Assembly: GCA_964019425.1 (NCBI GenBank) | Contig: OZ025801.1 | Location: 806,001-870,000 of the forward strand | Length of the DNA: 64,000 nucleotides | DNA from: Flectonema sp. DT1601 | Lineage: Eukaryota > Euglenozoa > Diplonemea > Diplonemida > Diplonemidae | Direction of reading: 5' to 3' | Shown: positions 1-9,984 of the stretch, one piece after another | Numbering within the stretch: position 1 is the first letter of the stretch | Layout of the letters: every line of letters begins with the position of its first letter | The notes under the pieces: generated by a model | What the model saw: the letters and a program-made list of their open reading frames with translations, nothing else | Database searches by the model: none | What the model was told of the DNA's origin: nothing | Translations under genes and position numbers: made by a program

Positions 1-1
1 T

Positions 2-2410
2 GCTGCCACCACGGCTACTGTAGTTTTTCACTACCTGGGAATACCGACCTTTTCATTGGAGAATAGTTCTTCTGTAGTGTTGTGTTTTACAGAACAAGTT
101 CAATTTGAGATTGACACAAGAAATTTTCTTGCATCGCTTCAAATTTCTTACCATGCTGAACACAAGGAAGTTGTGTTAAAACAAAAGCACATCGTTGAAC
201 ACTTGCGCGGTCTCAGCGAGAGGGAACGGGAATTATTTTCTTCAGAACGAACATTCAGGAGAGTATCTTCGCCCTGCCAGAGCAGCGAACAACCGCCGGT
301 TTCATCAGCAGTGCAGGAAATAACTGAATCCCATGAACAATCACTGAAAGACGCAAAACAAAGGAAGGAATTACTGCTGGCGGAACATTCTCGGATGGCG
401 CGAGAATATAACAGATTACACTTTGTGGAAGTTCATGAAGAGTATACTCGAGGGTCTGGAAGGTATGATCGAAAATGTTGGTGGGGAAATAAAAACTCAT
501 CAGACTCTATTGCAAACAATGAATTCATAACGAGATCATTAATTCGAATAAACTTTTATGTTAATCTCACGTCTATCTTAGAGTTCAGTAAACGAGAACA
601 GATCATTGCAGAACAACTACTGATATTTTTAAGTATCTGCTTCCAACAACATTTATTCCCAACTACCTTACTCTCAGAACGATGTGAGAGGTTAGGTATC
701 TTAACCCAACAACAATATCAATTTGACAACATTATCTCAAGCAACCCTCACTTGCCAATGATAAATGCATTTCGAAGGTCTGTTTTTCTCCAGGTGCAAC
801 TGATCCGAAGAGTGGACTTCACCGATCACTATAAACTTATTTCTGCCGAAATTGCACACCTGGAGTCCGACATCTGGATAGAAGATGTGCTTCCGCTCAT
901 TGCAAAGACAATGAGCGATCATAACTTTGCTGTTAAATTACGATTGGATGCCTTCACTCTAGTGCCACATGAGATTGATGAAAAATTCTTCAGAGAGAGA
1001 ATTGAACTGAAACGTTCGATGGATTTATTTATTCTGTACTCACAGCTGTGTAATGAAATTTGTATCATTGCGACCACTTCCTTTATGATGTGTAGATTAG
1101 ATGTTGTGATATCAGAAGCAACGGAGTTCTTAGGAATGGAAGTCGCTAGCGAAAGGATTGCAATATCATTCATAAAACAAACCGACTTTTTTCAAATGCA
1201 GCAAATCAACGAACAACGAAGACAACAACGGAGTGCTTTTCAACTGCGAGAAGCAGAAGTTCGTAAGATTTGCACGGTAGAGATTGATATTTCCGTTGAA
1301 AGAATGAAACTTAGATGGACAAATTTAAGGAAAACAGTATCATATCTCTACCAGAATGTATCGTATGAATATCGAGAACGATTAAATAATCTTGAGAGTG
1401 AAGCTAAGCAGTTTGTAGTAATTTTGAGGTCGTGTTCTTTGCAACGCCGTGAACTTGTCGATCGGTCTTTTAATGTCATTACGAGTTTGGAAATACTTTC
1501 TCAGTTGAAAGATTCTGCTCTGAAACCGACTATGTTGAAAACCCGAACTCGTTACTTTCTCATCATGATTATTGGTAAAGTAATCTACAGAACATATATC
1601 ATAAAGTGGATTCAGTGGTGCGCGCATCGACGAACAAGTCGCAAAAAAGTCTGTTTGCTTGATGCCAATTCCAAGATGGGAATTCTGTACCACGCTTATG
1701 GAGCGTTACTACAGTTCAAGATCCGAAAAATACGAGGCAGAGGAGCTGTGAATCGATTGTTGTCATCTGCAGTTGTGCAAAAAAAGAAAATTCTAACCTG
1801 TTACCTTGGAAAGTTGTTGACATTTTCCTTCTACAATAAAAAGGGGAGACGACATCCCTGTCTTGCAGCTCTTCAGTTTTACTTTGCAGAAAAGAATCTT
1901 GGAGTTAGTATGTTGTTGTCATCTGTTCTTTTGAAGGGCCCGAAGGTTCGCTCCCTAGCCTCAGTTGTCTCTTATCCGCAGGAAACAGTTCAAAAGCTCC
2001 CTGCAAAGAGACTTCTTCACAGAGGTAACAAGTCATGTGGTAAAATCATGGAAACCCGAACTCGTAAACAGAGAGTTGTGTCGAACATTATTAAGAAGGA
2101 AGCTCATCAGCCGCAGCGTCCAAAACCAGTTCAATTAGAACCTCTCGGTGTTGGAAGATACCTCCACCGTATTCAACTGCTTCGAAAGAAACAAGAGGAA
2201 AAGCATTGTAAAAGATACTCTCTTAAGAACAAGACTTCGAACACAAAACTTTCTGAGTTAAGTTCACCAATTCCAGTAATCCCTCGCAGGCGTGTTTCGG
2301 AGCTTGCTCGGCAAGCAGTTGAGACTCTTCAACAAAAGCAAATTACTGCACTCTGTTTACCGCCTCGTCTTCCTCCAATTGACTTCCATAAACCTCTTTT
2401 GTTAAAGTAA
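2..2410 (+). CDS. Unknown basic protein, 5' end outside the window
   Basis: The frame is open from base 2 to the TAA at 2408-2410, so at least 802 residues are present and the start lies to the left of the window. I do not recognise the family. The N-terminal half is rich in charged helical segments with likely coiled coil (around nt 150-430 and 1180-1440). The C-terminal third is strongly basic with many Lys/Arg runs (for example RRTSRKK and KKGRRHP) and ends in a proline-rich tail, PPRLPPIDFHKP. A Trp-rich helix, IIKWIQWCAHRR, near nt 1595-1635 recalls IQ or Sfi1-type repeats, but only one copy is clear. There is no signal peptide, transmembrane span or enzyme motif. A centrosomal or axonemal structural role would fit but is only a guess. 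An intron upstream of the window is possible. Confidence 0.6.
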   Translation, partial: AATTATVVFHYLGIPTFSLENSSSVVLCFTEQVQFEIDTRNFLASLQISYHAEHKEVVLKQKHIVEHLRGLSERERELFSSERTFRRVSSPCQSSEQPPVSSAVQEITESHEQSLKDAKQRKELLLAEHSRMAREYNRLHFVEVHEEYTRGSGRYDRKCWWGNKNSSDSIANNEFITRSLIRINFYVNLTSILEFSKREQIIAEQLLIFLSICFQQHLFPTTLLSERCERLGILTQQQYQFDNIISSNPHLPMINAFRRSVFLQVQLIRRVDFTDHYKLISAEIAHLESDIWIEDVLPLIAKTMSDHNFAVKLRLDAFTLVPHEIDEKFFRERIELKRSMDLFILYSQLCNEICIIATTSFMMCRLDVVISEATEFLGMEVASERIAISFIKQTDFFQMQQINEQRRQQRSAFQLREAEVRKICTVEIDISVERMKLRWTNLRKTVSYLYQNVSYEYRERLNNLESEAKQFVVILRSCSLQRRELVDRSFNVITSLEILSQLKDSALKPTMLKTRTRYFLIMIIGKVIYRTYIIKWIQWCAHRRTSRKKVCLLDANSKMGILYHAYGALLQFKIRKIRGRGAVNRLLSSAVVQKKKILTCYLGKLLTFSFYNKKGRRHPCLAALQFYFAEKNLGVSMLLSSVLLKGPKVRSLASVVSYPQETVQKLPAKRLLHRGNKSCGKIMETRTRKQRVVSNIIKKEAHQPQRPKPVQLEPLGVGRYLHRIQLLRKKQEEKHCKRYSLKNKTSNTKLSELSSPIPVIPRRRVSELARQAVETLQQKQITALCLPPRLPPIDFHKPLLLK

Positions 2411-2756
2411 CCATGGATGTGGTAGCACCCGTTACAGCCACGGTAGTCCACTACACTACCATCAAAAGCTGGTAGGCGCAGGTGTACATTGTCGCTCGGT
2501 TGCTCATGAAAACTGTTTCGGTCAACTGCATCCACCACATTCTCAAGGGTTTAATCAAAAGAAGTAACCGTTGGACTAAGGAAGTGACAATTTGCTTATT
2601 TTCTTCCCTTGCTGCTTTATGGTTAGTTACACTAGGAAACAATCGTTGCCACCTTTTCAGGTTGAAAGCAGCAAGTCAGTTTAGTTATGTTGTCAAATAA
2701 TATCATATGTGATATACTTATTTTATTCTTTCAGTGATGTCCCACCAAACACAACA
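2411..2756. other. Intergenic leader with candidate trans-splice acceptor
   Basis: There is no gene of useful length here. A T-rich tract ends in TTCTTTCAG at 2726-2734, 22 nt before the next start codon, and reads as a spliced-leader acceptor. A mini-ORF at 2413-2475 (MDVVAPVTATVVHYTTIKSW) resembles the peptide read at nt 2-34 of the window (AATTATVVFHY); see the findings. Confidence 0.4.
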
Positions 2757-4325
2757 ATGACACAACGGGACAATTCAGAAAATGATCCCCCAGACTTTAC
2801 AAGTGAGGTGTTTACAAAGCACCAGATTCTTGCGTTGATGGCGGAGAATGGTGAATTCTACTTGGGGAGGGTCAAGTCTGTCAAAAAAGATGAATTGGAG
2901 TGGTACAACACAAAAGACAATAAAAAATATTTTTTATGCGGAATGGAAGACAAGATAGACAGACGATGTGTGTTGGACTGCAATGTCCAGTTAACTGAAA
3001 AATCTTACTTACCTGAAGCAGAGCGAGTGAGGCTCCAAGAAATAAGAACATCATACCTTTCCGGTGATGAATCGCAACGGGCTCACAAGGAAAAAAAGCA
3101 AAAGCGGAGTAAACACACAAAGCAGACAGACAAGAAAGCGAAAAAAACTGTCAGTTCAACTAGCAGTAGTTCCTCACACTGCATAAACCAACAGCAGAAG
3201 AAACAGAAAAGTACGTCTTCCTCGAGCCCCTTGAAAAAACGCAAGGTGGAGAGTGAGTTTTCACATGAAATTCCAAACGAAGAGCCAAGTAATGCCTCTC
3301 AAAAGGGCATGACCAACAAAATAGCATCTGAACCCGAGCTGATGAAAAAACAGCAACAAGAAGAACATGATACATTGGCTGCTGAAGCAAAAAGTTTAAC
3401 ACCATCATTGGGAAATCAGGTCAGTGTGACACGTGATTCCACAAACGAAGAAGTGCAAGCAAGTGTTTTGAGTTCGATTGGAATCACAAAAGTCGGAACT
3501 GAAGAGGCTGTGAAACCCCAACAAGGAGAACCTGAAACGGGGGCAGGGGAGCAGGAATTAGGAAAAAGGGAGGAATGTGCTACTGTTCACACACCTGAGA
3601 AGCCCGAGGCATCCTCGTCTTCCTCATCTTCTGTGGGAATAACTAAGGCAGAAAAAAGAATGGAGGCTGCGAAGAAGTTGTGGGCTGCTTCTCAGGAACT
3701 AAAAAAACCTAAGGAAGTGAAAAACCCACCGATGCCGACGCAACCAAACAGGTCTGCAAGAAAGAGAATAGTAATTCACAATCTTACAGAAGACAATATC
3801 AGAATGTTGCTGCGAAAGGGGGGAGTCAACCAAGGTAAAGCTGGGCAACTAAAAAATTACATTTCAACACAAAGAAGGCTGCTTAAGGAAAGCTCACCTG
3901 ATCCAGTTCCTGATACATGTGGAAAGTTTCCAACTCTTTCTGTTGATAGGGGATATATTACTTCCGAATGTGGCACGTTCCAAGATATTTTAAATGGAAA
4001 TGGAAAGCTTATGGATCATCATCGGCAGCAGGCCAAGAAAGCTGTTGAGGAGTATCGTAAAAAAGTACCTCAACCGAAAGCCACAAACAGTGGGGTTTGT
4101 CAGTTTGGAACAACACCTTTCAAAATTGCAACATCTCGTTATGCAATTCAAGCAGACACTGAAACGAGGGCTTCTGGTGTTTTGGCTCGTCGTCGAGCAA
4201 CCCTCAGAACCTCAACAGTCAGTGTTCTTGCTGTCTTTGCAATTGCGTCTCGTCAGAATGAAGAAAGTGTTTGCAGTCAAAGCACACCACTATTTAGTTC
4301 CTGCGTGCCATCCTCTGCAGTTTAG
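2757..4325 (+). CDS. Lys/Ser-rich protein with small N-terminal beta-barrel-like region
   Basis: A 522-residue protein of unknown family. The chosen ATG at 2757 is the first after a T-rich tract and CAG at 2734. The frame is open further upstream but without an ATG. Residues about 20-85 alternate hydrophobic and charged positions (GEFYLGRVKSVKKDELEWY) and look like a small Tudor- or agenet-like barrel; this is inference. A long low-complexity region follows, with Lys-rich patches that could be nuclear localisation signals and Ser runs at nt 3155-3235 and 3610-3640. A conserved-looking helix (LTEDNIRMLLRKGGVNQGK) lies near residue 345. Together these suggest a nuclear chromatin- or RNA-associated protein. 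The tRNA gene and the LINE follow directly. Confidence 0.65.
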   Translation: MTQRDNSENDPPDFTSEVFTKHQILALMAENGEFYLGRVKSVKKDELEWYNTKDNKKYFLCGMEDKIDRRCVLDCNVQLTEKSYLPEAERVRLQEIRTSYLSGDESQRAHKEKKQKRSKHTKQTDKKAKKTVSSTSSSSSHCINQQQKKQKSTSSSSPLKKRKVESEFSHEIPNEEPSNASQKGMTNKIASEPELMKKQQQEEHDTLAAEAKSLTPSLGNQVSVTRDSTNEEVQASVLSSIGITKVGTEEAVKPQQGEPETGAGEQELGKREECATVHTPEKPEASSSSSSSVGITKAEKRMEAAKKLWAASQELKKPKEVKNPPMPTQPNRSARKRIVIHNLTEDNIRMLLRKGGVNQGKAGQLKNYISTQRRLLKESSPDPVPDTCGKFPTLSVDRGYITSECGTFQDILNGNGKLMDHHRQQAKKAVEEYRKKVPQPKATNSGVCQFGTTPFKIATSRYAIQADTETRASGVLARRRATLRTSTVSVLAVFAIASRQNEESVCSQSTPLFSSCVPSSAV

Positions 4326-4413
4326 CAGACATTGTCATGTTATCTTATTTTCTTTGAATCACAATAAATTTTTCATTCATACATCCTCACTTATTTCCAG
4401 TCCAACGAATAAG

Positions 4414-4418
4414 AAAAA
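4414..4418 (-). terminator. Pol III terminator of tRNA-Gly
   Basis: Five consecutive T on the - strand, three bases beyond the tRNA discriminator base. This is the standard RNA polymerase III stop signal. Confidence 0.75.
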
Positions 4419-4420
4419 TA

Positions 4421-4491
4421 TGCGTAAACCGAGAATCGAACTCGGGCCGACCCCGTGGCGGGGGGCCATTCTACCACTAGACCATTTACGC
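4421..4491 (-). tRNA. tRNA-Gly (anticodon GCC)
   Basis: Read on the - strand, this 71-nt sequence folds into a full cloverleaf. The 7-bp acceptor GCGTAAA pairs perfectly with TTTACGC and the discriminator is A. The D-arm contains AGTGGTAGAAT, which matches internal box A of eukaryotic tRNA-Gly. The anticodon stem is GCCCC/GGGGT with loop CCGCCAC, giving anticodon GCC. The T-arm is CCGAG-TTCGATT-CTCGG (box B). A run of five T on the - strand (4414-4418), three bases past the gene, is a typical RNA polymerase III terminator. No intron is present. It is the only gene on the - strand in the window, and the LINE begins about 10 bp upstream of its 5' end. Confidence 0.96.
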
Positions 4492-4500
4492 TCCAAAAAT

Positions 4501-4626
4501 CTACAGTTTCTGTACTTTATTGTTTCTGTACTTTATTGTGTGTGATTTACAAAAAAAAAAAAGCTACAGTTTCTGTACTTTATTGTTTCTGTACTTTATT
4601 GTGTGTGATTTACAAAAAAAAAAAAA
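4501..4626 (+). repeat. Two tandem 63-bp units in the LINE leader
   Basis: The unit beginning CTACAGTTTCTGTACTTTAT occurs at 4501 and again at 4564, each ending in an A-run of 12-13. Inside each unit the 16-mer TTTCTGTACTTTATTG occurs twice, so the leader holds four copies. Tandem 5' monomers act as promoters in some LINEs (mouse L1 is the known case); that role here is inference. Confidence 0.85.
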
Positions 4627-4632
4627 CTAAAA

Positions 4633-5997
4633 ATGTCCGGAACACAAGAATCGATGGTCGTGCAGCAACAAGAGCAAGCACAGCAATCAATGATGCAACA
4701 GCAGCAAGCACAGCAATTAATGGCACAGCAACAGCAGGCACAACACTTAATGATGCAACAACAGCAGCCGCAACAGCCAACACAAAGCCAGCCGGTACAA
4801 CAACAAGCGCAGAACAATTCCAACAATTGCTTTTTACATGGCAACTGGACGCTTGAGACTTTAAGTCAGTCGCAAACTCACCTTCCCAACAATGTCCCAC
4901 CAATCTCCCCCTTTTCGTTTATGAGCTCACCAATGATAGCGTTTAAACAGTATCTCAGAATAACAAATCTGTATTTTAAAACAATAAACATTTTAAGTTT
5001 AAAAGAAATGCACTTCACAGTTTCAAAAGACAATGTTGTAAACGTTTTTTCTTGTTTATTGGAAATCAAAAAAGAATGTGCAGCTGATTTCTTAGAAATA
5101 TCCGGCCAACACGGCATTTTCTTTTCCGAACACAAAAGCACTCAACACCTCTCCTCCTACTACACAATTGTGTGGACCCCTGACACACCTTACACCCAGC
5201 TTAAAAAGATAGCAATCGATCTCAATAAAGACCCAAAAAACAAAGGAGCCCTCGGGCTCACAATGTACCAAGGAAGAAGCCTTGGGATACGAATTAAAAA
5301 AGAATCAGAAACAAACTTTCGTTCAAATTTTGGAGTAAAATGTCCGACTTATTTCGAGATAAGCGGCATAAGCAAAGAGAACGCAACGTCATTTGACGTT
5401 GAATTTTTTTTTGATTTAATGAAAAAAAAAATTAAATACTGTTATAAAAAAAAAAGGGAAGAGTCACATGTTGTGAGCTCGTACGAGAATCTGCAGTCTT
5501 GCGGATCAGTAATCGTTAAAAAAATAACTCAACCCTCAAAAGATGAAAGAAGAATTGAAAAGAACTCAATAGAAACGAAAACAGACCAAACTGAAAAAAA
5601 AGATATTAACGAAAAAGGAAAAGGAAAAGGAAAAGGGAAAGGGAAAAAAGGAAAGAAAGGAACTAAGGGAGAGAGCGGTAAAGGAAAAAAAACTGTTTTG
5701 TCATCACCGTCAACCTCAGTAACCCCGTCAATAGAACAAACGGACATTTTAAACCAGCTAAAATTATTGTTAGATGCACAAACAAAGCATCTAACAACAA
5801 AGATCATTGGCACTTTTCTAGCCGATGATCCGAAAAAGCAAGCAGAAGCTTGGGATGCGGAAATAAACCCGCAAGAAAAAGAAGGTTTTCTACAAGGATC
5901 GATGGACGATGACATCGATCTTGTGAAACAGAAGCTGGACAAAGAAAACGATGGTGATGACAACACAAAAAGAAAAAAAGAAGAACCTCCGAATTGA
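4633..5997 (+). CDS. LINE ORF1 protein
   Basis: This 454-residue open frame starts at the ATG seven bases after the A-run of the second leader monomer. Residues 1-60 are glutamine-rich (repeats of Met-Gln and Ala-Gln). Residues about 100-260 form a folded-looking region with no CCHC zinc knuckle and no motif I recognise. Residues about 325-355 are a Lys-Gly tract (KGKGKGKGKGKKGKK) that should bind nucleic acid. The C-terminus is acidic and Asp/Lys rich. By position it is the RNA-binding ORF1 product expected to coat element RNA. The last 47 nt overlap ORF2, which is in a different frame, so ORF2 needs re-initiation, frameshifting or its own start at 5951. Confidence 0.85.
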   Translation: MSGTQESMVVQQQEQAQQSMMQQQQAQQLMAQQQQAQHLMMQQQQPQQPTQSQPVQQQAQNNSNNCFLHGNWTLETLSQSQTHLPNNVPPISPFSFMSSPMIAFKQYLRITNLYFKTINILSLKEMHFTVSKDNVVNVFSCLLEIKKECAADFLEISGQHGIFFSEHKSTQHLSSYYTIVWTPDTPYTQLKKIAIDLNKDPKNKGALGLTMYQGRSLGIRIKKESETNFRSNFGVKCPTYFEISGISKENATSFDVEFFFDLMKKKIKYCYKKKREESHVVSSYENLQSCGSVIVKKITQPSKDERRIEKNSIETKTDQTEKKDINEKGKGKGKGKGKKGKKGTKGESGKGKKTVLSSPSTSVTPSIEQTDILNQLKLLLDAQTKHLTTKIIGTFLADDPKKQAEAWDAEINPQEKEGFLQGSMDDDIDLVKQKLDKENDGDDNTKRKKEEPPN

Positions 5998-8900
5998 CTG
6001 TTTCCTTATAATTTATATCTTTTTTTATTTCTCGAACCTTCTTTTGTGTGGAGACATCCACCCGAACCCCGGTCCACAAAAAAAGCAAAAAAACAGTGAG
6101 CTGAGAATTGTATCTTTTAATGTTTGTGGTCTCAAGTCGAAATCCGACGAAATAACTTTTTTTTTACAAAATATAAAACCTGACCTATTCATGGTTCAGG
6201 AAACATTGTTAAAGGATAACGACGAAACCATTAATTTTAATGGGTACAAGTGTCTCAGAAGAGACCGGAGAATTCCGGTAAAAAAAAACGCACCCGTCAG
6301 AGGTGGTGGATTGGCAATTTTTTACAAAAACAGCCTAAGCGTGACAGCATTCGCTGTTGCACAACACAGCCAAGACTGCACTGAAGTCCAGGGCATTTTT
6401 GTGTCAAATTCAAAACAAACTGTAAGGGTATACAACGTGTACAGACCACCGGTAAGCCAATCAACCTCTGATAGGTCCCCCTCTTTTGATATGAATAGTA
6501 TTTTTCTTTTTAATAAAAATGATAAAGTAGTTATCGCGGGGGATCTTAACGCAAGGCATCCACTCTGGGACCCGAGAGACGAGTCAAACACAAATGGCCA
6601 TGAAGTCTCGACTTTTCTAAACAATAACCAGTTTGAATGCTGCAACGTTAAGGAAATCCCCACAAGACCAAAATCAAACACTTCTCCTGATGTTGTTCTC
6701 CAAAAAAACTGTGATATTGGCAACTGGACGACGCTCGAATCTCTATCAAGCGATCATGTACCAATGTATTTTTCTCTTTCTTTTTTTTCGGATTCGATAA
6801 ACAGAGCGAACGGTGCAACGGTTTTTTCTTATAATTGGAACAGGGCACTGTGGCCAAACTACAGCTCCCACCTCGAAAGGGTGGCGAAGCGACTTGAAAA
6901 GATTCAAGATAACCAGAAATTATCAATGGAATTCATAAAAGAATTAAAAAATGCGTTACGGATCTTTGTACCAAGGATTTATTTGAAAGGAAAGTCACCA
7001 AAGAAGTGGTGGAACACGACGGTTGCATCTAAGTTTCATGAGTTCAACGAGTCACATTGTGACCAACGGGATGATCTTACAGATCTGTCGCAACAGGGAA
7101 AGTCAATTTTTACATCTTTAAAAAAAGAACTCAAAAAAACAGTCGTTGATGCCAAGAATCAACAGTTTAAAAAAAGCCTTTAAAAAGACAAGTCTATTAT
7201 TGAAGCTTTTGAAGACATAAGAGGCCTTGATGGAAGATCAAGACTTAAAGAAATTCGAGAAATCACCTGTGGTGATAAACTTGTTACAGATGATGTGGAA
7301 AAAGCATCAATTTTCAATAATCAATTTTTACAACGTGTTGGTAACATCAAAGAAAAAACAAAGACAAAGAAAATAGAAACAGACCCTTCTGATTTTACAC
7401 CATTTACACAACATGAACTTAGAATCCAATTGAGAGGAATGGCTCTGGAAAAGAATTCACCAGATGGCGTTCAAGGTATTCTTCTTAACCATTTGGGACC
7501 TAGAATGCTAAACATTTTACTTAAGATTTTTAACAATTCGTGGAAACATTCTGTTGTCCCGAGTGATTGGAAAGACACACACTGGATCCCTGTTTTAAAA
7601 AAAGGAAAACCCCCAAACCTCCCCTCTTCATATAGAATGATCTCTCTCACCCCTTTTATTGCGAAATTGATGGAAAGAATGGTGAAGGAACGTCTTACGT
7701 ATTTTATGCAATCACCGAATGAAAAGAAAACTGACGGTATTGGTTTCAACCAAACTTCTTATCGGAAAACGCGTTCTTGCCGGGAAAACATCCTATATGT
7801 TACGGACAGACTTAGATTTCTTAAACACCAAAAAAAGTCAGCGGCCCTTGTTCTTCTTGATATCGAAAAAGCTTTTGATAGTGTGAACCATGATCTTCTC
7901 CTTCAAAGGATGGTAGATCTTGGAATACCAAAACATTTTATAGCCTGGATTCAGGCCTTTCTTAAAAAACGAAGAGCAGCGGTTGTTGTTAATAATGAAA
8001 AAGGTTCTTACCACAATGTTTATTCTGGCGTTCCACAAGGAACAGTTTTGTCGGCTCTACTTTTTACTCTGTATATTGAAAAAGTCGCAGAAAGACTAGA
8101 TATTACGGTTGCTAAGTATGCGGATGATATTGCTTTTGTAGTTGATGATGAAGGGAAAGGTTTTACTTATCATTTGGCAAAAACGAAATATTTCTTTAAT
8201 GAGATTGAAAAGGATCTAAACGAATTAAAATTAAAAGTAAGTTATGAGCCTGACAAAACAAAACTTGTGTATTATCCCTACTCCCCAAATTCCCCACTAC
8301 AAACACCTTTCACTTTTACTTCAAATTTAACAAAAAATATTGTTCCATGTGTTGATAGCGCCAAGCTTCTTGGGGTGATCCTTGATAACAAGCTCGATTG
8401 GAAACAGCATATCTCGTATATTTGTAGAAGAGTTAATCTTCGCTTAAGGTATCTGAAGCTTGTCGCATCAAAAGCATGGGGACAGTGTACTGCAACTTTG
8501 CGTGAGGTGTATGATTTGTATATTCGACCTGTCATAACAAACTCGTGTGAAGCTTTTTATCCTGAAGTTAGGTATAAAAAGATTCACATGGACAGGCTTC
8601 TCTCTTTACACCTTAGGGGTGCGTGCTATGTCTTAGGTGCCTTACCACCAACAAGGGAAACAAGAGATAAGATCTTTTTTGAGGCACAACAACAAAGTAT
8701 CAACACCCATTTGAGACTTGAAACTGGTAGATGGTTCGCCAAAATGGCGCGAATCACGTCCCCTTTATTAAATGTCTTTATTCCACCTGAAAGAATATCC
8801 TCAACACCCATTGATTCTTTTACTCGTTTAGGAATGAATGTTCTGAAAGAACACAACCTTCTATCACTCAGTTTTGAGAAATATCCCATTTACGTTCATC

Positions 8901-9943
8901 CTCCATGGAGTTTTTCAAATGATTTCAATGTTTTTAAACCAGAAATGCATGTTAGAAAAAAAAAAGACAAAAAGAAAAATAAAAAAGCCTGTGAAGCTGT
9001 TCTTAATGAAATAAGGAAAGATTATGAACCAGTCTTAGAGGTATATACCGATGGTGCCGTTGTTGAAGAACGCGGTGCTGCGGGTGTGTACATCATAGAC
9101 AGCGAAGGAAATGAATTTCTCACAAACAAAAGTGAAGCAGGAATAATCTGCACCTCTTTTAGGGCTGAAATGATGGCGATCAAAAACGCTTTTGTTTTAC
9201 TTTTTAAGGAATTTAAACCGCCGGAAAATGCGTCAGTTTTATTTGTGTCAGACTCCTCCAGTGCCTTGATGGAACTGGAAAAAGGGGGAACAAAACAGAA
9301 AACGAGACTAGGAAGCCGCATCTGGCAGTTTATTGAATTTTTCAACAATAAATTCAAAACAAAGTTTATTTTCCAGCATGTCTTTTCTCACTGTGGTATT
9401 GTCGGAAACGAAGAAGCAGACAAACTAGCCCAAAACATTTCATTAAAAAAAGATGAAGAAACCCTTTTAAAACAAAAAAAAGTTCCCATAGACTACAGCA
9501 CCCATGTAGCTAAACTAAAACACAGAATAAAAGAAAAATTTGACCCCCGTCCTTTCCCATCTGAAACTGAAAGAGCGGAAGAAATTCTGATTTCACAACT
9601 CAGAATTGGCGACTGTAAACAAACACAAGGGAAATGTCCTAGGTGCAGAGAAAAAGACTCTGTAGAGCACCTGTTAGCAAAATGCTCAAAGTACAGAAAA
9701 GAGAGGAGGATGTATCTCCAGAAAGACTCTCTAACACAAGAAGAGTTAAAGGATTGTCTTTCCACTGTACAAGGACTAGAGAATGTTTTTCTTTTTATGT
9801 CATCTGCAAGAAGATATGTTTTTCCAGAAAAAGAAAAGAAAAAAGAAAATTTGAGTCAGGAAACAAAGAAAGAAAATGAAGAAAACGTTATCCTTCAACC
9901 CACACTTTTCAATACTGTGATTCAAAACTCACAACTGACTTGA
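5951..9943 (+). CDS. LINE ORF2: 2A-like, APE, RT, RNase H, zinc knuckle; one in-frame stop
   Basis: A single reading frame of 1,331 codon positions, interrupted once by TAA at 7181-7183 between endonuclease and RT. Residues 17-33 are hydrophobic and are followed by GDIHPNPGP, a 2A-like motif with cleavage expected between Gly41 and Pro42. The APE endonuclease shows SFNVCGL, QETLL, AGDLNARHPLWD and SSDHVP, all expected catalytic positions. RT shows LDIEKAFDS, SGVPQGTVLS and the YADD box. RNase H shows VYTDGA, FRAEMMAI, VSDSSSA and the HVFSHCGIVGNEEAD end, so the D-E-D-D set is complete. The C-terminus has CPRCREKDSVEHLLAKC, the C-x2-C-x7-H-x4-C knuckle of I/Jockey-type elements. It nicks DNA and copies element RNA by target-primed reverse transcription. 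Confidence 0.9.
6053..6076 (+). other. 2A-like ribosome-skipping motif in LINE ORF2
   Basis: The codons read DIHPNPGP directly after a hydrophobic stretch (LLLCG). The canonical 2A motif is D-V/I-E-x-N-P-G-P, so only the Glu position differs (His here). Similar GD(V/I)HPNPGP forms are known at ORF2 N-termini of other APE-type LINEs and in trypanosome L1Tc. Activity of the His form is not proven by sequence. Confidence 0.75.
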
Positions 9944-9984
9944 TTTCTCAAGCTTCCAAATTAACCAAAGTAGCACCTACACCA

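Noticed and set aside
2413-2756. A cis-intron (2472-2734) joining the mini-ORF at 2413 to the gene at 2757
   Set aside because: The join stays in frame, but the donor is GTAGGC and the acceptor is T-rich like the trans-splice class, unlike every other cis-intron here.
4455-4903. Several ORFs over the glutamine-rich start of ORF1, both strands
   Set aside because: They are frame shadows of the CAA/CAG-rich ORF1 N-terminus and leader repeat.
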